Of a stretch of 64,000 nucleotides of DNA, positions 9,983-19,451 are shown piece after piece (within the stretch, counting starts at the first letter, position 1; the number at the start of each line of letters is the position of its first letter). Source of the DNA: Pseudomonadota bacterium (GTDB lineage Bacteria; Pseudomonadota; Gammaproteobacteria; Steroidobacterales; Steroidobacteraceae); assembly GCA_021785405.1 (NCBI GenBank), contig JAJYFF010000001.1, positions 62,001 to 126,000 on the forward strand, written 5' to 3'. The notes beneath the pieces were generated by a model. It did not search any database. It saw nothing but the letters and a program-made list of their open reading frames with translations, and was not told where the DNA came from. The position numbers and the translations under genes were made by a program.

Positions 9983-10614
9983 GCGGCATCGTCCTTGCGT
10001 GCCGCGCGCGCGCTGGCCAAGCGCTTGTAGAACGTGGCGCGCGAGCAGCCGAGGACGTCCGCCACGTGATTCGCGGCGCCACGCACCTCGAACAGGGCGC
10101 GATCATCGAGGCGTACCAGCAACGCGATCTGATCGGCGACACCCAGACCCGCGATCGTCGCGCGGCGCTCGGCCAGGAATGTCGCGACTTCGTCGTTGAT
10201 CGCCTCCCGCCAGTCGAGGGGGAACAGTGCCTTGCCGCGTGGCAAGCCCGGATCGGGCAGCGTGAGCAACCCGGCCAGCGCGGCGCGGGCCACCTCGAAC
10301 GCGGACACATCGACATTGATGCACAGCAGTCCTTCGGGCACCCGCTCGGCGTTGCGCAACACGATGGAGATCGATCGCAGCGCGCGCCCATCCCAATTGG
10401 ACTTCGCGTAGGGGCCAATCACGTCGTGCTCGAAGGACCCGACGTTCGCGCGGTCGTTCAGCGAGGGATCGCCGACGCGTCGGCGTGAGAAATTGCCGGC
10501 GATATGCGCGATGCGATCCGAGCGCAGGTCATGAATGACCACCTCGGCGTGCGGGGCGAGCAACGCCGCGACGGCGTTGCTGAGCGGAACATAGGGGGCC
10601 GGCGACCAGGACAT
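9979..10614 (-). CDS. YheO/DauR-like PAS-HTH transcriptional regulator
   Basis: N-terminal LLAPHAEVVIHDLRSDRIAHIAGNFSRRRVGDPS (YheO-like PAS) and C-terminal ANHVADVLGCSRATFYKRLA HTH; 4-bp overlap with aminotransferase. Confidence 0.75.
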   Translation of the reverse strand: MSWSPAPYVPLSNAVAALLAPHAEVVIHDLRSDRIAHIAGNFSRRRVGDPSLNDRANVGSFEHDVIGPYAKSNWDGRALRSISIVLRNAERVPEGLLCINVDVSAFEVARAALAGLLTLPDPGLPRGKALFPLDWREAINDEVATFLAERRATIAGLGVADQIALLVRLDDRALFEVRGAANHVADVLGCSRATFYKRLASARAARKDDAA

Positions 10615-10750
10615 GCCGGGATGCTAAGCCGTTGGAGACGATACGTCCAGTATAGACAAATAGTATTTTCCCGGCGGGCGTCTTGGCGCCCGGGCGAACC
10701 TGACCCGAACGCGACCGCGAGGCCACTGGATCGTCGCCGCTTGACATGAT

Positions 10751-10768
10751 GGTAAGTAATAACTTACC
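10751..10768. promoter_or_regulatory. Perfect 18-bp inverted repeat GGTAAGT-AATA-ACTTACC, candidate ArsR operator
   Basis: Lies 7 bp upstream of the ArsR ATG at 10776; a TTGACA hexamer lies at 10741-10746. Confidence 0.65.
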
Positions 10769-10775
10769 GTAAGCC

Positions 10776-11102
10776 ATGGCTAACCAAAACTCCGCGCCGC
10801 TCGCGTTGTCCGCCCTGGGTGACGCGACGCGACGCACCCTATTCGAACGCCTGGCGAAGGCGCCCGCGGCGGTCGTCGACTTGGCGCGTGGTCTGCCCGT
10901 GAGTCGCCCGGCCGTCTCGCAACACCTCAAGGTGCTGAAAGCCGCGGGCTTGGTTCGAGAGGTCGCCGCCGGCACGCGGCGCATCTATCACGTCGACCCG
11001 AGGGGAATCGGCGCGATGCGCGAGTGGCTGGATCAGCACTGGCGCGACGCCTTGGCCGCGTTCCAGGACTATGCGGATGACATCACCGAGGAGGAATCAT
11101 GA
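10776..11102 (+). CDS. ArsR-family transcriptional regulator
   Basis: ALSALGDATRRTLFERLAKAPAAVVDLARGLPVSRPAVSQHLKVLKAAGLV wHTH. Confidence 0.93.
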   Translation: MANQNSAPLALSALGDATRRTLFERLAKAPAAVVDLARGLPVSRPAVSQHLKVLKAAGLVREVAAGTRRIYHVDPRGIGAMREWLDQHWRDALAAFQDYADDITEEES

Positions 11103-11557
11103 TCGCCCCCATCCAGTGCAACGTCGAGGTGAAGGCTTCCACGGCGAGGGCTTTCGAGCTCTTCGCTCAACACATGGGTGCGTGGTGGCCGCGCGGCAAG
11201 ACCCCCGCAGGCCGGCCGCACGCCGAACTGATCATCGAGCCGCGCAAGGACGGACGCTGGTTCGAACGGGATGCCGATGGCCAGGAGACGCCGTGGGGCA
11301 AGGTGCTGGCCTGGGAGCCGCCGCGGCGCCTGGTCCTCGGCTGGCAACTCGATCACCACTTCCGCTTCGACGCGGACCGGCTGATGGAGGTCGAGATTCT
11401 CTTCGAGGCGCTCCCCGGCGGTGGGACTCGGGTGCGCCTCGAACACCGTGACCTGGAGCAGCTGGGCAGCGAAGCCGAGACTTTCGCCGGCAAGGTGCGC
11501 TCGGGCTGGCCGGAACGTTTGGGCGACTTCGCGCAGTACGCCGTCACCCACCCGTGA
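11099..11557 (+). CDS. SRPBCC (AHSA1-like) domain protein
   Basis: VEVKASTARAFELFAQHMGAWWPRGK, GRWFERDADGQETPWGKVLAWEPPRRLVLGW; ATGA overlap with ArsR gene. Confidence 0.87.
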   Translation: MIAPIQCNVEVKASTARAFELFAQHMGAWWPRGKTPAGRPHAELIIEPRKDGRWFERDADGQETPWGKVLAWEPPRRLVLGWQLDHHFRFDADRLMEVEILFEALPGGGTRVRLEHRDLEQLGSEAETFAGKVRSGWPERLGDFAQYAVTHP

Positions 11558-12005
11558 GGTGCGTCGCCGGTCGACCGGCGTCGACCTCGACCGTCCAGGT
11601 GACCGATGCGTCGTCGCGCAGCGAGGAGCGGACGCTGCAATATTTGGTGACCGAGAGTTCGACCGCGCGCGTCGCCTTGTCGAGCGTCACCCCCGGCGCC
11701 GTGATCCGAAAGTGCAGGACCGCGGCGGACAAGCGGCGCGGGGTCGATGCGACGCGATCGGCCTCGACCTGCACGGTGAGCGCCCGAACGGGCGTGCGCT
11801 GCTTCTCCAGGATCGTGACGACGTCCACCGACGCGCAGGTCGCGATCGCTGCCAGCAGCAGGTCGAACGGACTCGGCGCCGATTGCGCGTCGCCGTCGAT
11901 TCGAACGGCCGCGCCTGCCGACCGACCGGCCTCGAAGACCAAGCCCCCGAGCCACTGCACCTCGATCGGTGGATGCGCCGGAATTGCGGACGTGGGTTGA
12001 TTCAC
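11544..12005 (-). CDS. OsmC/Ohr family protein
   Basis: SAPSPFDLLLAAIATCASVDVVTILEKQRTPV and ELSVTKYCSVRSSL two-cysteine pattern; GTG start assumed. Confidence 0.8.
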   Translation of the reverse strand: MNQPTSAIPAHPPIEVQWLGGLVFEAGRSAGAAVRIDGDAQSAPSPFDLLLAAIATCASVDVVTILEKQRTPVRALTVQVEADRVASTPRRLSAAVLHFRITAPGVTLDKATRAVELSVTKYCSVRSSLRDDASVTWTVEVDAGRPATHLTGG

Positions 12006-12009
12006 CGGA

Positions 12010-14496
12010 TCACTCCTCTCCGTGTTCGGCAATGCTCGACTCGCGCTCGCCACTTTGCCAGCCGCTGCGACCGCGTCGCTCGATCGCCCCGTCGTCGCCG
12101 ACGCGAAACAGGTGCAGCCACTCGTTCTCGACGAGCTGGCGTACCGTCGCGTGCTTCGCGATCACGCGGTCGATCATCTCCCGCGGCGCCTCGATGACCA
12201 CCGAGAGCCGCAGCGGCGTGTGCCGCCAGTGCGCACCGTCGTGGACCGATTGCCGCGAGAGACCGACTCGCAAGTCGCCGGTGTTGCCTTCGAACACGCC
12301 GATATGCCCGCAGGCGACGTTGTGCAGCACCTTGTTACCGCTGCCGTAGCGTTCCGGAGCGACCGTCGAGGCATAGTATTGTAGGTTGATCCAGTGGGTC
12401 ACGACCATCGGCGCGGTCATGATGAGCTCGAGTACCCGTCCGTCTCGATCCTCCGGCCAGACGTAGTCGTGGAGGAATGCGCGACCTCCCAGGTCGAGAC
12501 CGCGCGTGCGCGAGCGCGGGGCGACGATGAACGCGGCGTTGTCCGCAAGACCCCACTCCGGACGGGTCTGCGCCCAATCGCGTGCGCGCCGGCGAAGCTC
12601 GCGCAACAACGCGTCGGGGCGATCCGCGAGGGCGCCGAGGCCGAGACTCGGTGCGCGCTCGGCGCGCGTACGCCGACCGGCCTCGGCGAGCGCAAGTCGC
12701 AGGCGCTCGAGGTCCGGCGCGTGGCTCGACGGCAGCGCGTCGAGATCGAACAGCCGGACTTCGTCGGTGGTCGTGTTGTGGAGCGCGGCGATCGCGATCG
12801 TGTCCGCGGGAATGCGAATGTCGTGATCGATCAGCGCGAGCCGCAGCGCCGGATCGTTCAGCAACGCGGCGAGCACCCGCGCGTTGACTTCGCCGGTGTG
12901 CCCGCCGCAGGCGCCGCAGTCGAGCGCGGCCGCTTGCGGGTTGTTGGCGCTCTGGCTGCCGTGGCCGACCAGTACGAGCAGGCGGGCGAACCCCGAGGTG
13001 AGGCTCATCGCACGCAAGATCGAGGCGACGAGTTCCGCGTTGCGGGCGACCTCGCCAGGGTCGCCCCGCTGCAGTCGCGGATGCAGGCGCTGCGCATCGG
13101 TCGCGCGGAGCGCGAGCGTTTCCAGCGGCTGCGGATCCCGCCCGAAATGTCGGCGCAGCAGCGCCCCGAGATAGCCGAGGCCGAGGGTTTCGACCAACGA
13201 GAAGTTGCCCGTCGGCAAGCGTTGGAAGGGTTGCCACGCGGCTCGCGCGCGCAGCGCGTGCTGACGCCGGTCGCCGATCGCCCGATCCCGGTGCGCATCA
13301 CCGCTCGACTCCGTGACTTCGAGCGCGGGGGCGAGCAGTCCCGGAAGTTGCGGCCGCGCGGCGGTGGTGCCGATCGGCCGGTAGCGGATCGGTAGACCGA
13401 AGAAGCCGGCGAACCCGCGGGTCTCTAGCGCCGGATCCGCGCTCTCCAGCGAGCGACGGAAGCGCTCCGAACGCACGTCGATGCAGAACACGAGTTGCGC
13501 GGCGCTCGCGTGCGGCGCTCGTGACGCCGCCGTGGCGGCAGCGTGTCGGCGCAACTCGCCGATCAACCGGTCCTGATAGTCGATCTCCTGGGCGCGTTGC
13601 CAGACTGCACCGAAGGCCTCTGGGGCAGGGTCGGGGATCCGACGCGCGCGTCGCCACTGCTCGCGCCATCGCTGCGTCTGCGCTGCGCAATGCCGGCCGT
13701 CGTCGAGCAGCGCCTCCCAGCTCGCCCGGATCGCGAGCAACGCCCGCAGGTTCGGATCCGAGGCGCCCGCGAGCGCCGCGTCCCAGCCGAGATACGCGCA
13801 CCACGAGGCCCAGCCGTTGATGCGCAACAAGCAAACCTGCAGGAAGGTCTCGGCGTCGTCGGCGATGTCCAACCGCTCGAGCGACCAGGCGAGTGCGGTC
13901 TCCGCGTTCGGCGGCAGGTCGCGCGCGCGCGCGCGGATCTCGGGTGCGTGCATCAAGGGTTCGAGCGAATGGTCGACCTGCAGACCGTTCCGCCAGCCCT
14001 CGAAGAGGCCTTGCGTCGGGCTGCGATGCCAGTCGGCTTGATGTTCATCGAAATTGGACGCGCAATACTGGCTGATCTGCTGGGTGATCGTCTCGCGCCA
14101 CCGCAACCCCCGCGGGTGGCCCGGATCGTCGTCCAGTACGTCCGAGAGCAACGGCAGGCCGGGGCGATTCAGCGGGCTCGCCTGCAAGGCAGCGACCGCG
14201 TCGTCGCGCGAGGTGCACCGATCGTGTTCCGCGAGTGCGCGCGAGAGCGCCGCGGGGCTGATCTCGCCGGCCTGCCACGCGCGCCGATACTCCTCCGGGG
14301 CGAGCATCATCCGGCTCCCGGTCAGCCGAGCGATCGTCGCCGCGGCGTGTGCGAACGGGCGATCGATGAGACCCCAGAACGGATTGACCGCGATCTGCCG
14401 ATCGAGCGGCCAGTTCGGTGCGATCGTGCGGCACGCACCGTCGATCGCCGCGGCCAGCGCCGCGGACGGCGCGGTGTCCGCGCGCACGCGGGTCAT
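12010..14496 (-). CDS. dabA: DabA-like (DUF2309) inorganic carbon transport subunit
   Basis: AAQLVFCIDVRSERFRRSLE and LVLVGHGSQSANNPQAAALDCGACGGHTG, beta-carbonic-anhydrase-like Cys/Asp/His/Cys zinc-site motifs; paired with the membrane subunit gene. Confidence 0.9.
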   Translation of the reverse strand: MTRVRADTAPSAALAAAIDGACRTIAPNWPLDRQIAVNPFWGLIDRPFAHAAATIARLTGSRMMLAPEEYRRAWQAGEISPAALSRALAEHDRCTSRDDAVAALQASPLNRPGLPLLSDVLDDDPGHPRGLRWRETITQQISQYCASNFDEHQADWHRSPTQGLFEGWRNGLQVDHSLEPLMHAPEIRARARDLPPNAETALAWSLERLDIADDAETFLQVCLLRINGWASWCAYLGWDAALAGASDPNLRALLAIRASWEALLDDGRHCAAQTQRWREQWRRARRIPDPAPEAFGAVWQRAQEIDYQDRLIGELRRHAAATAASRAPHASAAQLVFCIDVRSERFRRSLESADPALETRGFAGFFGLPIRYRPIGTTAARPQLPGLLAPALEVTESSGDAHRDRAIGDRRQHALRARAAWQPFQRLPTGNFSLVETLGLGYLGALLRRHFGRDPQPLETLALRATDAQRLHPRLQRGDPGEVARNAELVASILRAMSLTSGFARLLVLVGHGSQSANNPQAAALDCGACGGHTGEVNARVLAALLNDPALRLALIDHDIRIPADTIAIAALHNTTTDEVRLFDLDALPSSHAPDLERLRLALAEAGRRTRAERAPSLGLGALADRPDALLRELRRRARDWAQTRPEWGLADNAAFIVAPRSRTRGLDLGGRAFLHDYVWPEDRDGRVLELIMTAPMVVTHWINLQYYASTVAPERYGSGNKVLHNVACGHIGVFEGNTGDLRVGLSRQSVHDGAHWRHTPLRLSVVIEAPREMIDRVIAKHATVRQLVENEWLHLFRVGDDGAIERRGRSGWQSGERESSIAEHGEE

Positions 14497-16085
14497 GGGC
14501 CGCTCCCGTTCGGTTCGAAATCCCGGGTGGCCGCACCCGCAGACCTCGGGGTATCCGCGCGGACCGGCCAGAGCCGGAACGTCCAGCGCGTGAATCGCTC
14601 GTCGAGGTAGAACCCCGCGTACACCCACGAGTAGAGCCGGGCCGCGAGCGCGGACCGGCCGAGCGCGCGCCGCCCGCGCGTCACCAGCGTCGCTTGCGCG
14701 AGATACAGCAGCAGGAAGCCCGCCAAGACCGCATCCGCGAGCGGCGCGGGCACGGGCGTCGTGGCGATCATCCCGAGCCGCGCGGACAGGAAGGCGTGGA
14801 ACAGGAGATAGAGTTGCGTCGCGCCCGCGAGCGCGAGCAGGCGCACCGCGAAGCCGGGGATCGCCGTGATCGCCGGCGGCCACAACAGCGTCGCGAGCCC
14901 GCTCGCGAGCAAGGCCGCCGCGATCGCGGGGATCGACGGCACACCCATCGCCCGGTGCCAGAGCAGCGCCGAACCGAACACCACGCTCCACGCGATCGGC
15001 CACGCGAGGATCGGACCCGCAAGCGCGGGTGCGGCAGACCCCGCGACGGCGTCGGTCGACATCCGCCGCGCGAGGCTGTCGCGGACCGTGTCCCCCGCGC
15101 AGAGAAATGCGTACGCCTTGTACGCAGCGTGCGCGATCAGGTGCAGCAGGGCGAGGTCGTACAGGCCGAGGCCGCACTCCATGACCATGAATCCCATCTG
15201 TGAGCAGGTCGACCAGGCAAGCCGCACCTTCACGGTGATCCGGGTCAACATCACGAGCCCCGCGAGCACCGCGGTGAGCCCGCCGACCCCGACCAGCAGC
15301 GCCCGCGCGGTCGGGGCGGCACCGATCAGCGGTGCCAGCCGGATGAGCACGTAACCGCCCAAGTTGACGACGCCGGCGTGCAGCAGCGCCGACACCGGCG
15401 TCGGCGCTTCCATCACCTGAATCAGCCACCCGTGCAGCGGCAATTGTGCGCACTTCAACAGCACCGCGATCGCGATCAAGGTTGCCGCCACGGCGGCGGA
15501 CGACGGCAGCACCGGGGCCGCGCGCGCGAGCGCCGCGAGCGCGCCGAGGTCGAGCGTTCCCCACTGCCGGTAGAGCAGGACCGCGGCGCCGACGAGGCAG
15601 GCCTCGGCGAGACGACTGGCGAGGAATTTCTTGTGCGCGACGATGATCGCCGCCGGCCGGTCGGGATAGAACGTGAGCAGTTGATGCAGCGCCAAGCTGC
15701 TCGCGCTCCACGCGGCGATCAGCACCGCGAGATTGGCCGTCACGACGACGAGACTCACCGAAGCCAAGGTCGCGAGGTACGCGACGACGAAGCGGGTCTG
15801 CCCGGGTTCCCCGTCGAGATAACGCCGTGCGTAGTCGCCGATGATCCAGCCGAGATACGCGATCAGCAGCGCGACCAACGCGGTGGCCACCGGAACCGAC
15901 CCAGCGGACCTCGGGGCCGGGTTCGCCAGTGCAGCGATCACGCCGATCAGGGCCAGTACGAGCACGGCGCGGGTCGCGATCGCGAGCGAGCGCCAGCGGG
16001 CGGTCGGCCACGCCGCGGCGAGCAGCGCGGCCGCGAGATACGCGCCGGGAATGGCCCAGAGCGGCGCGGTGGTTTCTGCAATCAT
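14493..16085 (-). CDS. dabB: DabB-like NADH-quinone oxidoreductase subunit L family protein
   Basis: Multi-spanning; HGWLIQVMEAPTPVSALLHAGVVNLGGYVLIR and KVRLAWSTCSQMGFMVMECGLGLYDLALLHLIAHAAYKAYAFL antiporter-family motifs; 4-bp overlap with dabA. Confidence 0.9.
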   Translation of the reverse strand: MIAETTAPLWAIPGAYLAAALLAAAWPTARWRSLAIATRAVLVLALIGVIAALANPAPRSAGSVPVATALVALLIAYLGWIIGDYARRYLDGEPGQTRFVVAYLATLASVSLVVVTANLAVLIAAWSASSLALHQLLTFYPDRPAAIIVAHKKFLASRLAEACLVGAAVLLYRQWGTLDLGALAALARAAPVLPSSAAVAATLIAIAVLLKCAQLPLHGWLIQVMEAPTPVSALLHAGVVNLGGYVLIRLAPLIGAAPTARALLVGVGGLTAVLAGLVMLTRITVKVRLAWSTCSQMGFMVMECGLGLYDLALLHLIAHAAYKAYAFLCAGDTVRDSLARRMSTDAVAGSAAPALAGPILAWPIAWSVVFGSALLWHRAMGVPSIPAIAAALLASGLATLLWPPAITAIPGFAVRLLALAGATQLYLLFHAFLSARLGMIATTPVPAPLADAVLAGFLLLYLAQATLVTRGRRALGRSALAARLYSWVYAGFYLDERFTRWTFRLWPVRADTPRSAGAATRDFEPNGSGP

Positions 16086-16156
16086 CGAATGGCCTCCGAA
16101 TACGACGAGCGGGCGCAGTATCGGTTCGACGGGGGTCCAAGTAAAATAGAATGATC

Positions 16157-16171
16157 AGAACATATCGTTCT
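16157..16171. promoter_or_regulatory. Inverted repeat AGAAC-ATATC-GTTCT in the dabB/LysR divergent region
   Basis: Perfect 5-bp arms in the short AT-rich intergenic region, immediately upstream of the LysR start. Confidence 0.45.
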
Positions 16172-16178
16172 TTTTTAT

Positions 16179-17102
16179 ATGACAACCATGAAGCCACTCA
16201 ACTTTCGGCACCTGCGGTACTTCTGGCAAGTCGCCAAGAGCGGTCACCTGACGCGGGCGGCGCACGAGCTGCGGGTCTCGCAATCGGCGTTGTCCGCGCA
16301 GATTCGCCAGCTCGAGGGCTATTTCGGCAAAGCGCTGTTCGACCGCGTCGGTCGGCGCCTGACGCTCACCGAATTCGGTGAGACGGTGCTCGACTACGCG
16401 GACGGGATCTTCGGTCTCGGCCAGGAGCTGATGGCGACGGTGCGAGGCGGCATGGGGCAGAGCGTCCGGCAGTTGCGGGTGGGCGCGGTGGCGACGCTGT
16501 CTCGAAACTTCGTCGAGAACCTGCTGCGGCCGATCTTGGGCCAGCCGCGGATTCGGCTGAGTCTCGAATCCGGCACGCTCGAGGAATTGCTCGGCCGCCT
16601 GCAGGTCCACAACCTCGACGTCGTGTTCTCCAATCGCCCGGTGGCCACCGATGCGGGGCGAGCCTGGCGTTGCGTGCGCATCGATCGGCAGTCGGTGTGT
16701 CTCGTCGGCCCACCGCGTCCCGGGGCGGGGCGCTTTCGCCTCCGCGCGGACGCGGCCGGACAGCGCTTCGTCGTTCCCGGTCCGAGCAGCGACATCCGCA
16801 GCCAATTCGACGCGTGGTGCGAGAAGCGCAAGCTGCAGATCGAGGTCGCCGCGGAAGTCGACGACATGGCGATGCTGCGGCTGCTGGCGCGGGATTCCGG
16901 TGCGATCACCGTGCTCCCCGAAGTCGTCGTCCAGGACGAGCTGCGCGACGGCCGCCTGCGCCGGTATTGCTCGGTCCCGGGCGTATTCGAGAACTTCTAC
17001 GCGATCACCGCGCATCGCCGCCAGCCGTCCCCGATCCTGCAGACGCTGATCGTCCCTCGGGCCGCTACCGAAGCGCGGGCGAGGTCAGCGGACGAACGCT
17101 GA
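16179..17102 (+). CDS. LysR family regulator divergent from dabBA
   Basis: MKPLNFRHLRYFWQVAKSGHLTRAAHELRVSQSALSAQIRQLEGYFGKALFDRVGRRLTLTEFG. Confidence 0.92.
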   Translation: MTTMKPLNFRHLRYFWQVAKSGHLTRAAHELRVSQSALSAQIRQLEGYFGKALFDRVGRRLTLTEFGETVLDYADGIFGLGQELMATVRGGMGQSVRQLRVGAVATLSRNFVENLLRPILGQPRIRLSLESGTLEELLGRLQVHNLDVVFSNRPVATDAGRAWRCVRIDRQSVCLVGPPRPGAGRFRLRADAAGQRFVVPGPSSDIRSQFDAWCEKRKLQIEVAAEVDDMAMLRLLARDSGAITVLPEVVVQDELRDGRLRRYCSVPGVFENFYAITAHRRQPSPILQTLIVPRAATEARARSADER

Positions 17103-17223
17103 CGGGCATCGTGCGTCCAATAGAGCGGCTCCATCTGGCCCCCGGCGGATTTTCTGCTAGACTGCGGGGCCTCAAAACGGCGGCGACCGCGGTGCGGTAT
17201 ACCTCCGCCATATGTCACGCGCT

Positions 17224-17300
17224 GCGCCCGTAGCTCAGTTGGATAGAGCGTCTGGCTACGAACCAGAAGGTCGGGAGTTCGAATCTCTCCGGGCGCGCCA
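17224..17300 (+). tRNA. tRNA-Arg(ACG)
   Basis: GCGCCCG/CGGGCGC acceptor, D-arm GCTCAGTTGGATAGAGC, anticodon arm tctggctACGaaccaga, T-arm GTTCGAATC, encoded GCCA. Confidence 0.96.
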
Positions 17301-17301
17301 C
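17282..17301 (+). repeat. att-like direct repeat copy 1 (tRNA-Arg 3' end)
   Basis: aatctctccgggcgcgccac. Confidence 0.85.
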
Positions 17302-17339
17302 ATAAACATTGGCCGATCAAACACTTGGCGACTCCTCCG

Positions 17340-17560
17340 TCAGCCGATACGGCGTCGAAGCCAGGTGGTCGCGGGGGCTTTGCGGGACTCGGTGATACAG
17401 GCCTTGTCCGCCGTCGCGATCAGACTCGTCATTCCCGCCTGGGAGTAATGCGTCGTGATGCGCCCGCTCTTGTGCCCAAGTAGATCCTGACGATGCTCGA
17501 AGCTCACGCCGGCGGCCCTCAGTCGCCGTCCGAATGGATGCTTCAAGTCGTGAACCCCCC
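17340..17560 (-). pseudogene. Tyrosine recombinase/integrase C-terminal remnant
   Basis: HDLKHPFGRRLRAAGVSFEHRQDLLGHKSGRITTHYSQAGMTSLIATADKAC resembles the integrase C-terminus (box II region); upstream part not recoverable in frame. Confidence 0.75.
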
Positions 17561-17885
17561 CCGGATCGTCCTAAACCCCTCGGCGGCGCCTTGGCCATGA
17601 TGGAAGCTTTGACGGAATAATATATGCGTCCGCTGCCTTTACTGAGGTCACTGAGTACGGAGCGGTAGGCCTGGTGCTGGGTGGGACGGCTGGCTTTGTA
17701 GCGGGCGCCATTATAGTTGGGACATTCTCGGCCCCCGGCCCAATTAAATTCACGATGTCGCACTTAAATCATGCGAATGAAATATTCGATACCTGTAGCT
17801 CTCGTCATGTGCTGTCAGAACGGGATACTTGGGCACTCGTGCGATGTCGAGGAAATGCAGACACAGGATTGCCCGTTGGAGGGGC

Positions 17886-18389
17886 ATGCAAGTGAGTATT
17901 CAAAGAGTGCCTCGGGTTTATTTTCGCTTGGAACTGCCTTCTGCGCGTAGGGCGCGTCGACAGATCATGCAGATGCTCGAAAGGCACTTGTCTGCCAATT
18001 TTAGTCAGGTTCGGAGATTTTCGTTCAACATACTTCCCGTCTCGCAGCTAATGCTTATTGCGGACGGCAATAATTTTATTGTATCTCTAGCACGCGAGCT
18101 GCGTAGAGGACAGGATGATCGCGCATGGCTGTTCACAATAAATCCACTTGACTACCCGGTCCCAATTAGAAATTTACCGACACACGAGGAAAGAAAGTAC
18201 TTGAAGGGCCTCATGCTTGTCAGTGTTGAGATAGAGAAGTTTCTAACCAACATGCGCAGTGTTACACGTCAGGCTTGGTTCTTTGAGGGGTGGGAAGCCA
18301 AGAAACCTGGAGTGCGAACGCCGGCGGAGTTGCCGTGGCAAGTGGAAGGTCCGGAGCACAGCGGCACTGAGAACCAGACGTTGTCGTGA
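17886..18389 (+). CDS. Hypothetical protein in tRNA-Arg island
   Basis: 167 aa, MQVSIQRVPRVYFRLELPSARRARRQIMQMLERHLSANFSQVRRFSFN; codon use differs from the surrounding high-GC genes. Confidence 0.5.
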   Translation: MQVSIQRVPRVYFRLELPSARRARRQIMQMLERHLSANFSQVRRFSFNILPVSQLMLIADGNNFIVSLARELRRGQDDRAWLFTINPLDYPVPIRNLPTHEERKYLKGLMLVSVEIEKFLTNMRSVTRQAWFFEGWEAKKPGVRTPAELPWQVEGPEHSGTENQTLS

Positions 18390-18853
18390 TCTGTGTAGTA
18401 CGCAAGAACTCGCTCATGCCGCGGCATGCTCCAGAAAGTACTCGTGATGCAGACCGCCAAGGACTGAGTTGGCGCGCACGGCGGAGTTGGACGCTTCGAT
18501 TGATTTCGATGAGCGCAATAACAACCCTAGGGCCTGTTGACATTCATAGCTCGTTGCTGAGCCAGACGAATGATGTGCCCACAGCGGTGAGAGCAGGGCA
18601 AGCGCCAGGGCGTCCATGGCAGAGCGTAGAACAACTGGGCGGAACGCCGACGGAGCCGGTGTGGGCTTCAGGGCCCCTCAGATGCGGTCGCTGGGGCCGT
18701 TCTGCTCGCGCGAGCACCTAAGGCCGGCGGAAGTCGAGAGGCTCCTGCGGGCCATCGCGATGCTCCGTGAATTTGCACCCGACAGGCTGAACTGAATTCA
18801 GCGCGTGTAAGCGATTAATTGACGAACGTCGTCCATCTGCTTACACTTCGTCG

Positions 18854-19129
18854 GTGCTCAAGAGCTTCAGGGTCAAGGCACTTGCCGAGCTGTGGTCCAG
18901 TGGATCAAGCCGGAAAATCGACAGCAGGCTGCACGAGCGGATCTTGCGAAGGCTGGACAGATTGGATGCCGCGACATCGGTAAAGCAGATGGATATGCCA
19001 GGGTTTGATTTCCACCCCCTGCAGGGCAAGCCCCAGCGCTACTCGGTGCACGTCAATGGACCGTGGTGCCTGACGTTTGAGTTTGAAGGCGGGGACGCGC
19101 TGCGTGTGGACTTGGAGCAATACCATTAG
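18854..19129 (+). CDS. higB: HigB/RelE-family toxin
   Basis: GTG start; VKALAELWSSGSSRKIDSRLHERILRRLDRLDAATSVKQMDMPGFDFHPLQGKPQRYSVHVNGPWCLTFEFEGGDALRVDLEQYH. Confidence 0.9.
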   Translation: MLKSFRVKALAELWSSGSSRKIDSRLHERILRRLDRLDAATSVKQMDMPGFDFHPLQGKPQRYSVHVNGPWCLTFEFEGGDALRVDLEQYH

Positions 19130-19142
19130 CCGGAGAACTCCT

Positions 19143-19451
19143 ATGGCCGAAATCGTTGCGAAACGAAATTCGAAGCGCTGCCCAACCCATCCCGGGGCGC
19201 TGCTGCGCGAGGACATCCTGCCGGTGCTGAAGCTGCCCAAGACGGTGATCGCGGATGCGCTGGGCATATCCCGCCAGCACCTGTATGACATTTTGCGCGA
19301 GCGCAAGCCGGTCTCTGCCGAGGTTGCGGTCCGCCTCGGCGCCGCCTTCGGGGATGGCCCTGACGCGTGGCTGCGCATGCAGGCCGCCTATGACGCGTGG
19401 CACGCCGTGCGAAGGGTCGACGTCAGCAAAGTTCCTCGCCTCGCCGCGTAG
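19143..19451 (+). CDS. higA: HigA-family antitoxin (XRE)
   Basis: CPTHPGALLREDILPVLKLPKTVIADALGISRQHLYDILRERKPVSAEVAVRLGAAFGDGPDAWLRMQAAYD. Confidence 0.93.
   Translation: MAEIVAKRNSKRCPTHPGALLREDILPVLKLPKTVIADALGISRQHLYDILRERKPVSAEVAVRLGAAFGDGPDAWLRMQAAYDAWHAVRRVDVSKVPRLAA

Noticed and set aside
12394-13395. 333-aa plus-strand ORF opposite dabA
   Set aside because: Arg/Gly-rich antisense translation of a well-supported DabA gene; typical spurious ORF in high-GC DNA.
12010-16197. 1395-aa minus-strand ORF taken as one protein
   Set aside because: The dabA frame stays open upstream into the dabB region; DabA starts at MTRVRADT (14496) and DabB is in another frame.
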